DNA of 64,000 nt from Hyperoodon ampullatus (GCA_949752795.1 OX457062.1:89269777-89333776), one strand, 5' to 3'. Shown: positions 9,465 through 19,239, numbered from the stretch's first letter. Notes: generated by a model from the letters alone, not told the origin. Program-made: numbers and translations.

Positions 9465-12400
9465 GTGAGCCCAGAAGGACCACAACTCCCAAGAGGCAGT
9501 GCGCTCACTGGTTTCCCAGGCCGGGAGGGAGGTGGGAGGGTCCTCTGACACGTGTCAAGTAATCAATGTCGAGGACTTGTGGGAGAATGGGGAGAATGGG
9601 GAGAAAGCGGAGGGGAGAGGTCGGAAGGATGCGGTATCTTCCTGTGGGCTGGGTCTCTGGCTCCTGCCGACCCCGGCCCTAAGCACCACGTGGGTACAGG
9701 CGAGACACACCCACCCCTGCGCTCAAATTACTCGGGGACGGGGCGAGTCTAATGCAAAAATACAGGCATTCCCTTCCCAAATTCTCACCCAGACTTACTG
9801 AAAGTCCTCCCCACCAGGCATTTACCGTCGCTCCTTCTCTCTCCGCAGGTGCCCACAAACCCTATTCAGCGGAGAGTGCAAGAACTACTGCGGTTCACAG
9901 AGCAGCTGCAGCGCGTCCACCCCAACGTGCTTGCTAAGGCGCTGAGCCGAGGACTTGTCCACCAGGACAAGGACCTTGTGGTCATCAATAAGCCCTACGG
10001 TCTCCCTGTGCATGGTAAGCAGCATGTAGGGAAGGGAGGCGGGCCGCTGCTGCCTTCTGCTACACGTAGGGGTAACTCTAACTTTACTGGGGGGCTCTCT
10101 GAAGCCTTGCTTTCAAAGTAATTAAACTTTTGTGGGGTACTGTCCTCTGTGAGGAACCAGTAAGGACGCAGAGATAAATAAGACAGTCCCCACCTTGCAA
10201 ACATCTGGCAGCCAGCAGTGATTTATGGAATTTGCTGTGTGCAGACCTCCACCGAGGATTGCTATAGAGAAGGACAAAGGCTGTGTGGTTCCTGTCTTCA
10301 GATTATTTTCCATCAGGACTGGGAAAGAGGACATAACGTGTGTTGGTGTATACCTAACAAAACCCCAGGGTGCCTAGAACTTAATGGAAACCTTAATGTT
10401 TTTGAATAAATGTTAAATGTAGTTGTCAGAGACAGCTAGGGTGAGTCAGGAAAGACTGATAGAAAAAAATGCATTTGTGGAAAGGGTTTTGCTGGGGGAA
10501 TAGGCATATTTTAGCTAGAAGAACGAATGTTTTGGGGGGAGGTATGGAGAAGGTTGTACATGAAAACAACGAATTAAATCAGACATTGCCGAGTGCTTTG
10601 TATGGTTTTTTTCCTCTCTTGATCCTTCCAGTAGCTTGCCTTTCCGTTCCCCAAGAGATAACTATTATCAAGATATTTACATTTTATAGATGAGAAAACT
10701 GAAAGTTGGAAAGAGTAAGTAATCTGTCCAAGGTCAATGGCTAGTTGTGAGGGTCCATAGAATGGAACCCAGGAATGTCTCACCCCAAAGCCCAGCCTCT
10801 CAGCTCTTCTGTAATGCCTCAGGAGGGTCTCATGGTCTTGCATTTCTCACTAGGGTTTACTTGGCAAATTCTCAAGCCTTTGTTTATATAGTGAAATATT
10901 GGTTCTCATCATTTTGGTTACTAATTTTAGTATGAGTACATAAAAAATATATATATATATACATATAGGTCTGAGGAGAAAGCCACATGCTCTAGGATGG
11001 TGCTTTTTAAACTTCAATATGCATATGAGTCACTTGGGCCTTTTGTTAAAATGCAGATTTTAATTAATTAGTCTGGGTTGGAGGCCTGAGATTCCTTTCT
11101 AGCAAGCTCCCTGGGCAGACTGATATGTTGCTAGTCCCTGGACCACAATTCAGTAATAAGGCTCTAGAAAGCATTTACTATTAATCCAGCAAGGGCTGTT
11201 GTCCCAGGTAGAGGTCTTTGGTGGTATCTTTTCCTGGCCGCTCAAACCTCTGGCTTTTTCCTTCTTAGGTGGCCCTGGGGTCCGGCTCTGCATCAGTGAT
11301 GTACTGCCTGTCCTGGCGAAGATGCTTCACGGCCGCAAGGCAGAGCCCTTGCATCTGTGCCATCGGCTGGACAAGGAAACTACAGGCGTAATGGTGTTGG
11401 CTTGGGAAAAAGAAGTGGCGCATCAAGTCCAAGAGTTGTTTAGAACCCGTCAGGTGACAAAGAAGTACTGGTATGAAGCCCATCGATGGCGGTCGAGGTG
11501 GTGTAGGCACCCTTCCATCTATTCATCCGTTCATACAGCAGGAACTCCCAGTAATAGAAGGCACTGAACTTGGACGTGTGGGCATATAAAAATTATAGGA
11601 AACAGGTTTAGTGCTTAGGATATTAGAGTCTGGTGGCATAGTGGTTCCTAATTATGGCTCTACATAAAAATTATTAAAAATTAATTATATGAGTATACAT
11701 GATTTCGTTCCTGTGGTAAAATGTCAGACAACAAAGATAAAGCAAAAAACTCCTGGAGAATCCACTCATTCTATTATTCTAGTTTCTTCCCTTGGGGTAC
11801 TTTGGGTTTTATTCCTCTGGTGCTTACTCAACGTACTCACATATATGTCTGGTGCATACACTATGTGTGTATGCCTGTGTATGTTACATACAGATGTGTG
11901 TATATATATCACACTTTACAATGTATATTGTACTTTCTTTTTCCACTTAACTCTTTGTTTTGGGGGTCTTTTCCATGTTAGTGCATATAGATTTACCTCA
12001 GCTTTTTTAATAGAAGAAAATGCATGAGCAAAAATGAAACCTGCTCCTGTCCCCCACCTACTCGATTTCCTTCTCCAGAAGCAGTCCCTATTATTAGTGT
12101 CTTATGTAAACTTCCAGAGTTATATGGGGCATGTATAAGCATATTACTGTATAGCAGCAAATTTTACACTGCTTTGCATGCTGCTTTTTTCACTTGGATA
12201 GTATATCTTGGAGAGCATTTTGTGTTGTACATTTAGCGCTATCTCCTTTTTAATGGCTCTGTTGTATGTATTTGTTGTATGGATATCATAATTTCCTTAT
12301 TGATGGGTGTTTAGGTACTTTCCCAATTTTCAGAGCCTATTGCAAAGAATATGTGAGTATATCCTTAGGACAGAGTCCCAGAAATGGAATTGCTGGGTTG

Positions 12401-15400
12401 AAGGGTACACACATTTGAAATTTGAATGGTTACTACCCAAATTGCTCTCCAAAATGGTTATGTCAGTTTTTACTCCTGCTAGGAGTGGTGAATATCTACC
12501 TCCCCTTATCCCTGACCAATGCATTTTTAAAAGGTTTGCCATTCTGATGGGTTAAAATATATATATGATATTTTATTTTCTGTTTCCCTGTGTACTAGTG
12601 ATGTTGACTGTTTTTTTGTGTGTGTGTTTACTGGCTGTTTGCGTTTCCGTTTCTGTGAACAGACTATTTTCTTTTGCCTATTTTCTGTTTGATTTGTGAG
12701 TATTCTTTTTAGATTTTGCTTGTTAGTCCTTGATTTTGCAGCTGCTTTGTAATCTTGGGAGCCTTTAAAAAATCTGTATGCTTGAGACCCACCCACAGAG
12801 GTTCTGATTCATAAGTCTGGTGGGTGTGGGGATTGGGCATCTATATTTTTCAAAAGCTCCACAAATGACTCTGATGTAGAATCAAGTTTAAGAATCACCA
12901 TAAGAAGAGATTACAGGTAACGGAGGAAGTTTGGCATGGTAGCTAAGAGCTCAGCAAGATCTGTGTTCAGCTCTCACCTGTGTCATTTACCAGAGTAGAA
13001 CCTTAGGCAAATTACTGAACTTCTTTAAGCTTTGTCTTCGTATGGAAAATGGGAATAATGGAGTCAATGAGAGAGTTAAGTGAGACAGTGCATGTGAAGT
13101 GTTTAACACAGCACCCACATCACAGTAAAGGCTGAAAGATAGAAAATCAAGACTATTATTATGTATACAAGTAATCAAAATGTAAGTCTATAAAAAGTGT
13201 TATTTGTGAGAATTGTCTGTAAAAGTTCAGAATCGCTAACCATTTTCTGTATCAGGCTTCGTGGAAGACTTGGAGTCAGTTAATTGGGTCTCGATGAATG
13301 AAGGGTTTGATAGATGAGGTGGAGAAACGTGTTCCAGATTGTAGGAACAGCGGGCACTGTAGGAGTAAGGCCTACAGTCTGGTGTGGAACAGGGGGGTGG
13401 TGGCAGATAGTGCTGGAAGGGTCGGCGGGAACCTGGTTACTGACAGCCTTAAATACCAGGTGCAGGAAATAGAAGTTAGAAGTAGAATATAGCAGGCAAC
13501 TGATTAGCACTTGCTGGCTTAGTATGATAACAATTTGTTATATTCTAGTTATTTGTTTGAGTCTCCTTACTAGATTTGGAATTCCTTAAGAACAGGGATT
13601 TTTGTCTTCTTGTTCATCCTTCTAGAACTAGTACCTACCAAAATCAGTGCCTATTTATATTCAGTGAATATTTACTGACTGAACGTTTTTGAGCAGTAGT
13701 GTTAGGTCATTAGAAAGGGTCAACTCGTAGTTACAACTCAGTGTAAGTATGATAAAATGTATCAGATAGCAGCCTAAACTGCTACCAACCTGCAGTGGGG
13801 TGTCCAGGGTGTGCAGTGTTATATCTGGGCTTGTGACTCCTGGGCCAGTGATTCTGTGTTACCCAGGAGAGCTGATTGACTGGAAGAGGCATGGACGTAA
13901 GGACAGATTAAAGAGTCTTCTGTCTGGTGTGATGGAGGGAAACCTCCAACAAGAGGGACTTACTGAGCTGTGGTTGGGGTTCCTGTGGCTTTTCTGAGCA
14001 CAGTTCCTCCCTGTTTTATTGGCCTGGCAAATAGGCAGGAGCGGCCCTGTGAAATTTTCACTCAGTTCATTCATTTATTCATTTATTCCATATGCAGCTC
14101 GCACTTACCGTCTTTTATTATTTAAAAAAGAAAAACAGGGTACAAAACTGTATTACCCTAGTTTTACTTTAAGCTGTACATACTCATTTTTTTTTTTTTT
14201 TTTTTTTTTTTGCGGTACGCGGGCCTCTCACTATTGTGGCTTCTCCCGTTGTGGAGCACAGGCTCCGGACGCGCAGGCTCAGCGGCCATGGCTCACGGGC
14301 CCAGCCGCTCCGCGGCATGTGGGATCTTCCCCGACCGGGGCACGAACCCGTGTCCCCTGCATCGGCAGGCAGACTCTCAACCACTGCGCCACCAGGGAAG
14401 CCCCATACTCATTTTTAAAGGCTGGATGAGTGACCGTGTTATTAATATAATTTTTTTCTTGTTTTTCTGTTTTTTCCCCCAATGTTCTACAATCAGCACG
14501 TATTAGTTTAGTTGTAAAAAAGATAGGCTTATAAGGATAGTGTCAAGCTCTCAGGCTAAGCACTGTACCAAGAGATCATTTGGGACCCTCTGATCTTAAG
14601 AACTGACCTCAGTAGTGCAGGAGGTCCAGAGTTAAAACCTCTATGTAGCCGATGCAAGGAGAGCCTCACTCACCTTTGTGGCTTAAGCGAGGGTCTGTGT
14701 GTGTCCCCCCAGGGCCATCACGATGCACGTCCCGGTGCCCTCAGCGGGAGTCGTGGACATTCCCATCATTGAGAAGGAGGTGCAGGGCCAGGAACGACAC
14801 CACAAGGTGGGTGAGCGCCTCCAGAGGGATGGGTTTGCTGCTCTTTCTTCGAAATTGTGTCCTGATTTCTTTGGCTCCAGATGACGCTGTCCCCGAACTA
14901 CTGCATGGACAATGGGAAGATAGTGAGGGCACGGACCAGCAGGAACGCACACCTGGCTGTGACTCAGTACCGGGTGCTGAGCAGCACCCTCTCCTCTGCC
15001 CTCTTGGAGCTCCAGCCTATTACCGGTGAGGGTGCCACTGTTCTGCAGTGGGTGGAGAAGCCCCGCTGCCCCTCAGCTTCACCCAGGGCCTTGTGCTGGG
15101 CTCCGCCCCCTTCCCCCCAGCAGCTGGTATGATGGGGGCTCTGGGGTTGCACCAGAGCGTGCTTCCAGTGCTGATCTAAGGCTGGGAGCTTCCATAGGGA
15201 TGACTGTTGAAAACAGTGTAGGTAGCAGAAGGATACAAATAGTTTGCTTTAGGCAGACTCCTACTCTTAATCAGTTTCCTGGGTGGGTGAGAAATATTCA
15301 GTTAAAATGATAGAATAAATCAATTCTTCCCTTCAGAAAATAAATAAATAAATAAATGGTTTGCTTACGTTTATTTAAAAATTTGCAAATTGATTCCTCA

Positions 15401-17482
15401 AAAAATGAAGCATAGAATTACCATATGATCCAGCAATTCTGCTCCCTGTATATATGCAGAAGAATTGAAAACAGGGATTCAAAAAGATATTGGTACACCA
15501 GTGTTCATAGCAGCACTATTCACAATAGCCCAAAGGTGAAAACAACCTACACGTCCATCAACAGATGAATGGAAAAACAGAATGTGGTACATCATGCAGT
15601 GGAATGTAATTCAACCTTAGAAAGGAAGGAAATTCTGACACATACTGCAGCACGGATAAACGTTAAGACATTATGCTAAATGAAACACAAAAGGACACAT
15701 ACTGTATGATTCCATTTATATGAGATACCTAGAGTAGTCAAATTCATAGAGACAGATAGTAGAGTAATGGTTACTAGGGGCTGGAGAGAGCCGGGGGCGG
15801 GGAGTTATTGTTAACTGGGTACAGAGTTTCAGTTGGAGGCAATGGAAAAGTTCTGGAGAGGGGCTGTAGTAGTGATTGCACAACAATGTGAATGTACTCA
15901 GTGCCACCGAACTGTACTCTTAAAAGCGATTAAAATGGGACTTCCCTGGTGGTGCAGTGGTTAAGAATCTGCCTGCCACTGCAGGGGACACAGGTTCAAT
16001 CCCTGGTCCGGGAAGATCCCACATGCCACAGAGCAACCAAGCCCGTGTGCCACAACTACTGAGCCTGCGCTCTAGAGCCCGCGAGCCACAACTACTGAGC
16101 CTGCAAGCCACAGCTACTGAAGCCCACGCGCCTAGAGCCCGTGCTCCGTAACAAGAGAAGCCACTGCAATGAGAAGCCCCTGCACTGCAATGAAGAGTAG
16201 CCCCCGCTCGCCGCAACTAGAGAAAGAAGACCCAACAAAGCAGCGAAGACCCAATGCAGCCAAAAATAAATAAATAAATAAATTTATATTAAAAGAAAGG
16301 ATTAAAATGGTAAATTTTATGTATATTTTGCCACAATAAAAAAAATAAATGTACAAAGCAATACTATTTCGTGTTATACAACACAATTATTTTTAAAAAA
16401 AGCATGGCAATGATAGACACCGAGTTGATAGCAGTGGTTATCTGTGGTGGAAAGGGAACTGTGGTGGCGAGGGGTATTTAGAGGCTTAACAGTATTTATA
16501 ATGTTTATTTCCTAATAGCTTACTGTTTGTTATATTATTCTTTATACCTTATTGTCATTGGGGCTTTGCCGGTTTTCCTGTCCTTTGATTTAATATGATT
16601 AGAAGCAGATGCCACTAGTGGTATTGTTTCAATAGCGACTCATAAGTTTCCTCCCTCTCTTTTTTTAAAGGAATAAAACATCAGCTTCGAGTTCACTTGT
16701 CTTTTGGATTGGATTGTCCAGTCCTTGGTGATCACAAGTACTCAGATTGGAACAGGCTGGCCCCCCAGGTAATATACGTTTGACCCAACATGCAACAGAA
16801 TAAGGGGGAGAACTTATGCTTTCCCCTTGTTAAGTCCCTGAAGTGAGTCACAGCAAAGATGTGTTGATTGTCTTCCGACACAGTACCATGCTAGTTATCT
16901 AGCTTATGGAGAAATTGAGAAGCAGTTAGGAGACTTTCTGAAGGCTCAAAGCAGGCTTTCATGCTACAGCTAAAGAGCCTTGGTGGAAACTTTGTTTTTT
17001 GCTGTTACAGCCCCTTCTCTTGGAAAGCCAGAGAATTGGCCAAGGAGAGCTTCCCTGGTGTGGTGGGTTTTCTCTTACATGGGCTCTGAACCCTTCCTAG
17101 AAATGGCCCCGAAGCAGGCTGTCCATCACTGTGTCTTCTGGGAGTTAGTGAGGGGGCCCCGTAAGTGGAGGTCTTCTGCCCCCACACGCTGGTCAAGGAG
17201 GAGCTGTTGGCCTTGTGCTCACGAGCTCTTTCCTCTGCACAGAAGCTGTCTGCCTGCATCCTGAAGAAGCTGGGGCTGCCGCAGTCCAAGGCCCGCTACA
17301 TCCCCCTTCACCTGCATGCCTGCCAGCTGACTCTGCCTGCCCTGCAGGCCGGGAAGGAGGAACTCAACTTGGTCTGCAAGCCTCCTCGATATTTTGTCCA
17401 TTCCCTGTACCGTCTGGGCTTAAAGATGCCGAGTCGGGATCAAAATGGGGACGAGGAAGCCACACACTCAGGAGCACAGTGA
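9279..17482 (+). CDS. RPUSD4: RPUSD4, mitochondrial RNA pseudouridine synthase (complete gene, 7 coding exons)
   Basis: Coding exons are 9279-9464, 9849-10014, 11269-11470, 14713-14806, 14881-15025, 16671-16768 and 17243-17482. They sum to 1,131 nt (376 aa plus TGA), and every junction keeps frame with GT-AG sites. The family (RluA-type, PseudoU_synth_2) isomerises uridine to pseudouridine. RPUSD4 is known to act in mitochondrial RNA granules on 16S mt-rRNA and mt-tRNA. Visible in the protein: a basic, acid-poor N-terminus (about residues 1-35) fitting a mitochondrial presequence; the [11 protein letters not shown] substrate-loop segment (109-119); the catalytic motif HRLDKETTG with Asp152; and the [10 protein letters not shown] motif (265-274) followed by LGDHKY (283-288). 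There is no S4 domain, as expected for RPUSD4. Human RPUSD4 is about 377 aa, so the length is normal and no break is seen. The start was chosen because it gives the presequence and lies at the expected CpG-island promoter. Certainty is high. Confidence 0.97.
9549..9692. promoter_or_regulatory. RPUSD4: Two further CACGTG E-boxes in RPUSD4 intron 1
   Basis: CACGTG at 9,549-9,554, within the 10-bp palindrome GACACGTGTC, and at 9,687-9,692 (ACCACGTGGG). With the promoter pair this makes four in about 540 bp. Confidence 0.6.
9555..9848 (+). other. RPUSD4: RPUSD4 intron 1, remainder
   Basis: GC-rich at the start with a short imperfect tandem repeat of GGAGAAT-GG units (about 9,581-9,609). No recognised interspersed repeat is seen. 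The whole intron is 384 nt. Confidence 0.7.
9849..10014 (+). CDS. RPUSD4: RPUSD4 coding exon 2
   Basis: Codes residues 63-117 plus one base. The acceptor is preceded by a pyrimidine-rich CTCTCTCCGCAG. The segment carries the helical linker [17 protein letters not shown] and then the first strand of the synthase fold, [14 protein letters not shown]. The donor is GTAAGC and intron phase is 1. Confidence 0.95.
10105..10215 (-). repeat. L2 3' end fragment in RPUSD4 intron 2
   Basis: 'cagagataaataagacagtc' followed by 'ccccaccttgcaaacatctg' matches the reverse of an L2 3' end. Confidence 0.5.
10216..10585. other. Unrecognised intron 2 sequence
   Basis: No repeat or exon recognised. Confidence 0.4.
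10586..10812 (-). repeat. MIR SINE in intron 2
   Basis: 'atagatgagaaaactgaaag' and 'gtccaaggtcaatggctagt' are the reverse MIR core. Confidence 0.75.
10945..10967. repeat. (AT)n/(ATAC) simple repeat
   Basis: ATATATATAT run continuing as ACATATA. Confidence 0.8.
10997..11165 (+). mobile_element. MER5A hAT-type DNA transposon
   Basis: Follows the MER5A order: 'atgagtcacttgggcctttt', 'aatgcagattttaattaatt', 'gtctgggttggaggcctgag'. Non-autonomous and inactive. Confidence 0.7.
11269..11470 (+). CDS. RPUSD4: RPUSD4 coding exon 3 (catalytic Asp)
   Basis: Codes residues 118-184 plus two bases. It contains [17 protein letters not shown]. The aspartate codon GAC is at 11370-11372 and is the nucleophile expected for RluA-type synthases. 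The acceptor is CTTCTTAG, the donor GTATGA (a weaker donor than the others), and intron phase is 2. Confidence 0.95.
11471..11699. other. Unrecognised intron 3 start
   Basis: No repeat recognised. Holds the donor GTATGA and AT-rich sequence. Confidence 0.4.
11700..12755 (-). repeat. Old L1M LINE 3' region in RPUSD4 intron 3
   Basis: Reverse-strand L1 pattern: 'ggtactttcccaattttcag', 'ggaattgctgggttgaaggg', 'ctctccaaaatggttatgtc' and 'gattttgcttgttagtcctt'. Many stops on both strands. Confidence 0.75.
12756..12905 (+). mobile_element. MER5-type DNA transposon
   Basis: 'gagacccacccacagaggtt' and 'gggcatctatatttttcaaa' then 'gctccacaaatgactctgat' follow MER5A/B. Confidence 0.7.
12925..13145 (+). 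repeat. MIR SINE
   Basis: 'ggcatggtagctaagagctc' then 'ccttaggcaaattactgaac' then 'ggaaaatgggaataatggag': plus-strand MIR in order. Confidence 0.8.
13250..13490 (-). repeat. L2 LINE fragment
   Basis: 'cgtgttccagattgtaggaa' and 'gacagccttaaataccaggt' match reverse L2 (ggaagagcattccag / ggccttgtaggcc) positions in order. Confidence 0.55.
13550..13695 (+). repeat. L2 3' end
   Basis: 'ttccttaagaacagggattt' through 'tcagtgaatatttactgact' is the usual L2 3' terminus. Confidence 0.65.
13696..14179. other. Unrecognised intron 3 sequence
   Basis: A short (ATTC/ATTT)n run at about 14,067-14,089. Nothing else recognised. Confidence 0.4.
14187..14403 (-). mobile_element. CHR-2 SINE in RPUSD4 intron 3
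   Basis: Full-length on the minus strand with a 25-nt tail (T-run 14,187-14,211). TSD ATACTCATTTT is seen at 14,180-14,190 and 14,405-14,415. Antisense to RPUSD4. Confidence 0.95.
14404..14712. other. Unrecognised end of intron 3
   Basis: Ends in the pyrimidine-rich GTGTGTGTCCCCCCAG acceptor. Confidence 0.5.
14713..14806 (+). CDS. RPUSD4: RPUSD4 coding exon 4
   Basis: Codes from the split Trp185 codon through Lys216 ([20 protein letters not shown]...RHHK). The acceptor is CCCCCCAG. The end at 14806 is required to keep frame with exon 5. A second GT (GTGAGC) four bases downstream would shift the frame. Confidence 0.93.
14807..14880 (+). other. RPUSD4: RPUSD4 intron 4, very short (74 nt)
   Basis: Near the lower size limit for mammalian introns. 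The donor region GTGGGTGAGC offers two GT starts four bases apart; only the first keeps frame. Confidence 0.9.
14881..15025 (+). CDS. RPUSD4: RPUSD4 coding exon 5
   Basis: Codes residues 217-264 plus one base, from MTLSPNY to LLELQPIT. The last part is the strand that leads into the G-[IK]-HQLRVH motif. The intron before it is only 74 nt. The donor is GTGAGG and phase is 1. Confidence 0.94.
15340..15358. repeat. (AATA)n simple repeat
   Basis: AAATAAATAAATAAATAAAT in intron 5. Confidence 0.85.
15365..16350 (+). mobile_element. L1M LINE 3' end, split by a CHR-1 SINE
   Basis: 'tagaattaccatatgatcca', 'ccatcaacagatgaatggaa', 'agagtttcagttggaggcaa' and 'gaactgtactcttaaaagcg', then after the SINE 'ggtaaattttatgtatattt' and 'gccacaataa'. 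This is ORF2 end plus 3' UTR of an L1MA/B/C-type element. Confidence 0.88.
15938..16299 (+). mobile_element. CHR-1 SINE (long form) with TSD
   Basis: tRNA-like head 'cttccctggtggtgcagtgg', then repeated 'cacaactactgagcctgc' units and a (AATA)n tail. TSD GATTAAAATGG at 15,929-15,939 and 16,300-16,310, inside the L1M. Confidence 0.93.
16351..16670. other. Unrecognised end of intron 5
   Basis: Possibly more old L1 sequence (about 16,390-16,560). Not assigned. Confidence 0.4.
16671..16768 (+). CDS. RPUSD4: RPUSD4 coding exon 6 (QLRVH motif)
   Basis: Codes residues 265-297. It contains [17 protein letters not shown] and [10 protein letters not shown], the conserved C-terminal part of the RluA catalytic domain that contacts RNA and packs against the active site. 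The acceptor is TTTTTTTAAAG, the donor GTAATA, and phase is 0. Confidence 0.95.
16769..17242 (+). other. RPUSD4: RPUSD4 intron 6, unrecognised sequence
   Basis: No repeat recognised. An in-frame open stretch runs back from exon 7 to 17,165 but lacks an acceptor that keeps the protein aligned; the CTCTGCACAG acceptor at 17,242 does. Confidence 0.6.
17243..17482 (+). CDS. RPUSD4: RPUSD4 coding exon 7 (C-terminus and stop)
   Basis: Codes residues 298-376 and TGA. It contains [16 protein letters not shown], the family's final LHA motif, then [14 protein letters not shown]. The last 30 or so residues are polar and low in conservation within the family. The acceptor is TCCTCTGCACAG. Confidence 0.95.
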   Translation, partial: KLSACILKKLGLPQSKARYIPLHLHACQLTLPALQAGKEELNLVCKPPRYFVHSLYRLGLKMPSRDQNGDEEATHSGAQ

Positions 17483-17775
17483 AGACAGTTGGGCAGTTTG
17501 CCCTGAATTCTTCTCTCTGTTTAAGGGACTCTGCTAACTTCTCACTTGGGACAGACTCCAGAAGAGCCAGGTGTGATGAGTTGAAGAAACAGCTGCTCAG
17601 GGCTCTTACTGAGGACTAGTGTCTGTTTTTTGACACTCTGGCCACATGCTGGAAAAGTCAGCAGGCAGTCTCCCTGCTTCAGAGTGGAAGAGAGCCCAGG
17701 ACCAGGGGAACTAAAGCACAGAATCTGTGATCAGGAACTGTTTTTACCCAACAATAAAGCTCTTGATCTGTCAGG
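17483..17775 (+). other. RPUSD4: RPUSD4 3' UTR
   Basis: Sequence from the TGA to the likely cleavage site 15-25 nt after the AATAAA. It is about 290 nt, free of recognised repeats, and ends before unrecognised intergenic sequence. Confidence 0.75.
17753..17758 (+). terminator. RPUSD4: Polyadenylation signal AATAAA of RPUSD4
   Basis: Canonical AATAAA 271 nt after the stop codon, followed by a GT-rich stretch (GTTCCTGTGGTTGG, about 17,777-17,790) that fits a downstream element. Confidence 0.8.
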
Positions 17776-18156
17776 AAAGTTCCTGTGGTTGGAGAGAACA
17801 TAATGGTTGTCTAGCTCATAGAGATTCAGAAGCAGCTTCTGCTGTCCTCATGGAGCTGCAGGATCTATCAGCAAAGCCTTCCTGCTTTATTTGTTCAGTC
17901 TCAGATTTTGTAGCCAGCGATCATAGACTACAAGGATTCCCTTCAGCCTCAGCTCGGGCCCCTTACTGTGCTAGTGACTGTGGAGCCTGCGAAGGGGTGT
18001 TCAGTGAGCAAGCAAAGCGGGTGTAAATGGCAGGCAGTTAACAAAAACGAGTGGAGCAAGCAGGGTGTAAGGCCGTGGTGGGGAGCACCCACATGTCTAA
18101 AGAGGGCAGTTGTTAGCTCCAGCTGTGGGTTGCTCTGTGGGAACAGATTTTCCAAC
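17776..18156. other. Unrecognised intergenic sequence
   Basis: No exon or repeat recognised. Confidence 0.4.
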
Positions 18157-18359
18157 TTTTTTAAATTATTTATTTATTTGGCTATACCAGGTCTTAGTTG
18201 CGGCACGCAGAATCTTTGTTATGGCATTCAGGATCTTTAGCTGTGGCATGCGAACTCTTAGTTGCGGCATGTGGGATCTAGTTCCCTGACCAGGGATCAA
18301 ATCCGGGCCCACTGCATTGGGAGTGCAGAGTCTTAACCACTGGACCACCAGGGAAGTCC
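18157..18359 (-). mobile_element. CHR/Bov-tA-type SINE
   Basis: The minus strand begins 'gacttccctggtggtccagt' and ends in (AAAT)n. Flanked by AACTTTTTT at 18,154 and 18,361, a likely TSD. Confidence 0.9.
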
Positions 18360-18985
18360 TAACTTTTTTCAGAGAGTCAGGAAACCCAGATATTTATGTG
18401 AAATCTCCCAGTATATTGCTAACTAAATCAGAATTTTTAAAAAAACACTTGGATAGCCAAGCAGAACATATTTGTAGGTTGGATTTGGTCTGCAGGCTTC
18501 CTGTTTGCGATCTAAAGAATGGTGTAGAAGTTTGGGGAAAGGGATCATCTTGAAAGTTCTGGATCAGTAGTTGGCATTTTAGCTCCATGTAGCATCTGTC
18601 CTTTCTAGACTAGGGGATGGCTTTGATTAATCTGTAAATATGGGGTTGTGAGGGTGCTGCCGGTTTTTTGAATCCCCTTTGTTTGGAAGCAAGCCTATCC
18701 TTGGGTCTCAGGAGGGAGATGCTGAGCCGAGCACCCCGCGGGAGGAAGTTATCTCGGCCATCCCACTCACTTGTCCAGCTAGCTCCCATCTTATTTCTTG
18801 CTACAGTACCATCTTGCAAACAAATACACCTCATGTTACTTAGGCTGAGCTGAGAAAACTCGGAATGACAGCACAGTTGGGGAGAAGCCCCAAGAACAGT
18901 CGTTAGGTGTTCTCTCTGTGTTGATAATACAACTTTCTAAAAACCCACTTTCCTGTTTCCATGATGCCTTTTACCATGCATGATG
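18360..18985. other. Unrecognised intergenic sequence
   Basis: Nothing recognised. Confidence 0.4.
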
Positions 18986-19235
18986 GATTGAACTTCAAAA
19001 GCACAGATGAAATAACTGTCCAGTAAGTCCCCTACATACGAGCGAGTTCCGTTCTGAGAGCATGTTTGTAAGTCCAATTTGTTCGTAAGTCCAACAAAGT
19101 TAGCCTAGGTACCCAACTGACACAATCGGCTGTATAGTACTGTACTGTAATAGGTTTATAACAATTTTCACACAAATAATATATTAAAAACAAGCAAAAA
19201 ATAAAACATTTTTAATCTTACAGTACAGTACCTTG
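18986..19235. repeat. Unassigned interspersed repeat, possibly a DNA transposon remnant
   Basis: It has a tandem-like motif (TTTGTAAGTCCAA, then TTCGTAAGTCCAA) and a perfect 14-nt inverted repeat GTACTGTACTGTAA (19,137-19,150) / TTACAGTACAGTAC (19,218-19,231). I recall similar sequence in mammalian repeats but cannot name the family. Confidence 0.45.
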
Positions 19236-19239
19236 TCCT

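Larger units (their letters stand above)
8760..9480. promoter_or_regulatory. CpG island with bidirectional promoter (RPUSD4 / presumed FAM118B)
   Basis: CpG-dense, GC-rich block with no TATA box, spanning RPUSD4 exon 1 and a minus-strand first exon. The core between the divergent exons (about 9,150-9,278) holds GC boxes (CCCCGCCCCGCCCGCCCC near 9,174-9,191), two CACGTG E-boxes and a YY1-type motif at the RPUSD4 start. An inverted CCAAT (ATTGG, 8,823-8,827) lies on the other side. RPUSD4 and FAM118B are known to be head to head in human. Confidence 0.85.

Noticed and set aside
11199..11567. Reading RPUSD4 exon 3 as a 122-codon intronless ORF
   Set aside because: The ends run into intron. The junctions at 11,269 and 11,470 are required by frame with exons 2 and 4.
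14376..14400. CTCF-like CCACCAGGGAAGC inside every CHR SINE
   Set aside because: Two or more core mismatches (GGAAGC instead of GGGGGC/GGTGGC). It recurs as part of the SINE head and is unlikely to bind strongly.
17165..17482. Longer reading of the last RPUSD4 exon starting at an upstream ATG
   Set aside because: The upstream part is intron 6. The acceptor at 17,242 is needed to join LAPQ to KLSAC in frame.
9849..17482. RPUSD4 as a processed or broken pseudogene
   Set aside because: Introns are present, all frames join, the catalytic Asp and other motifs are intact, and a poly(A) signal follows.
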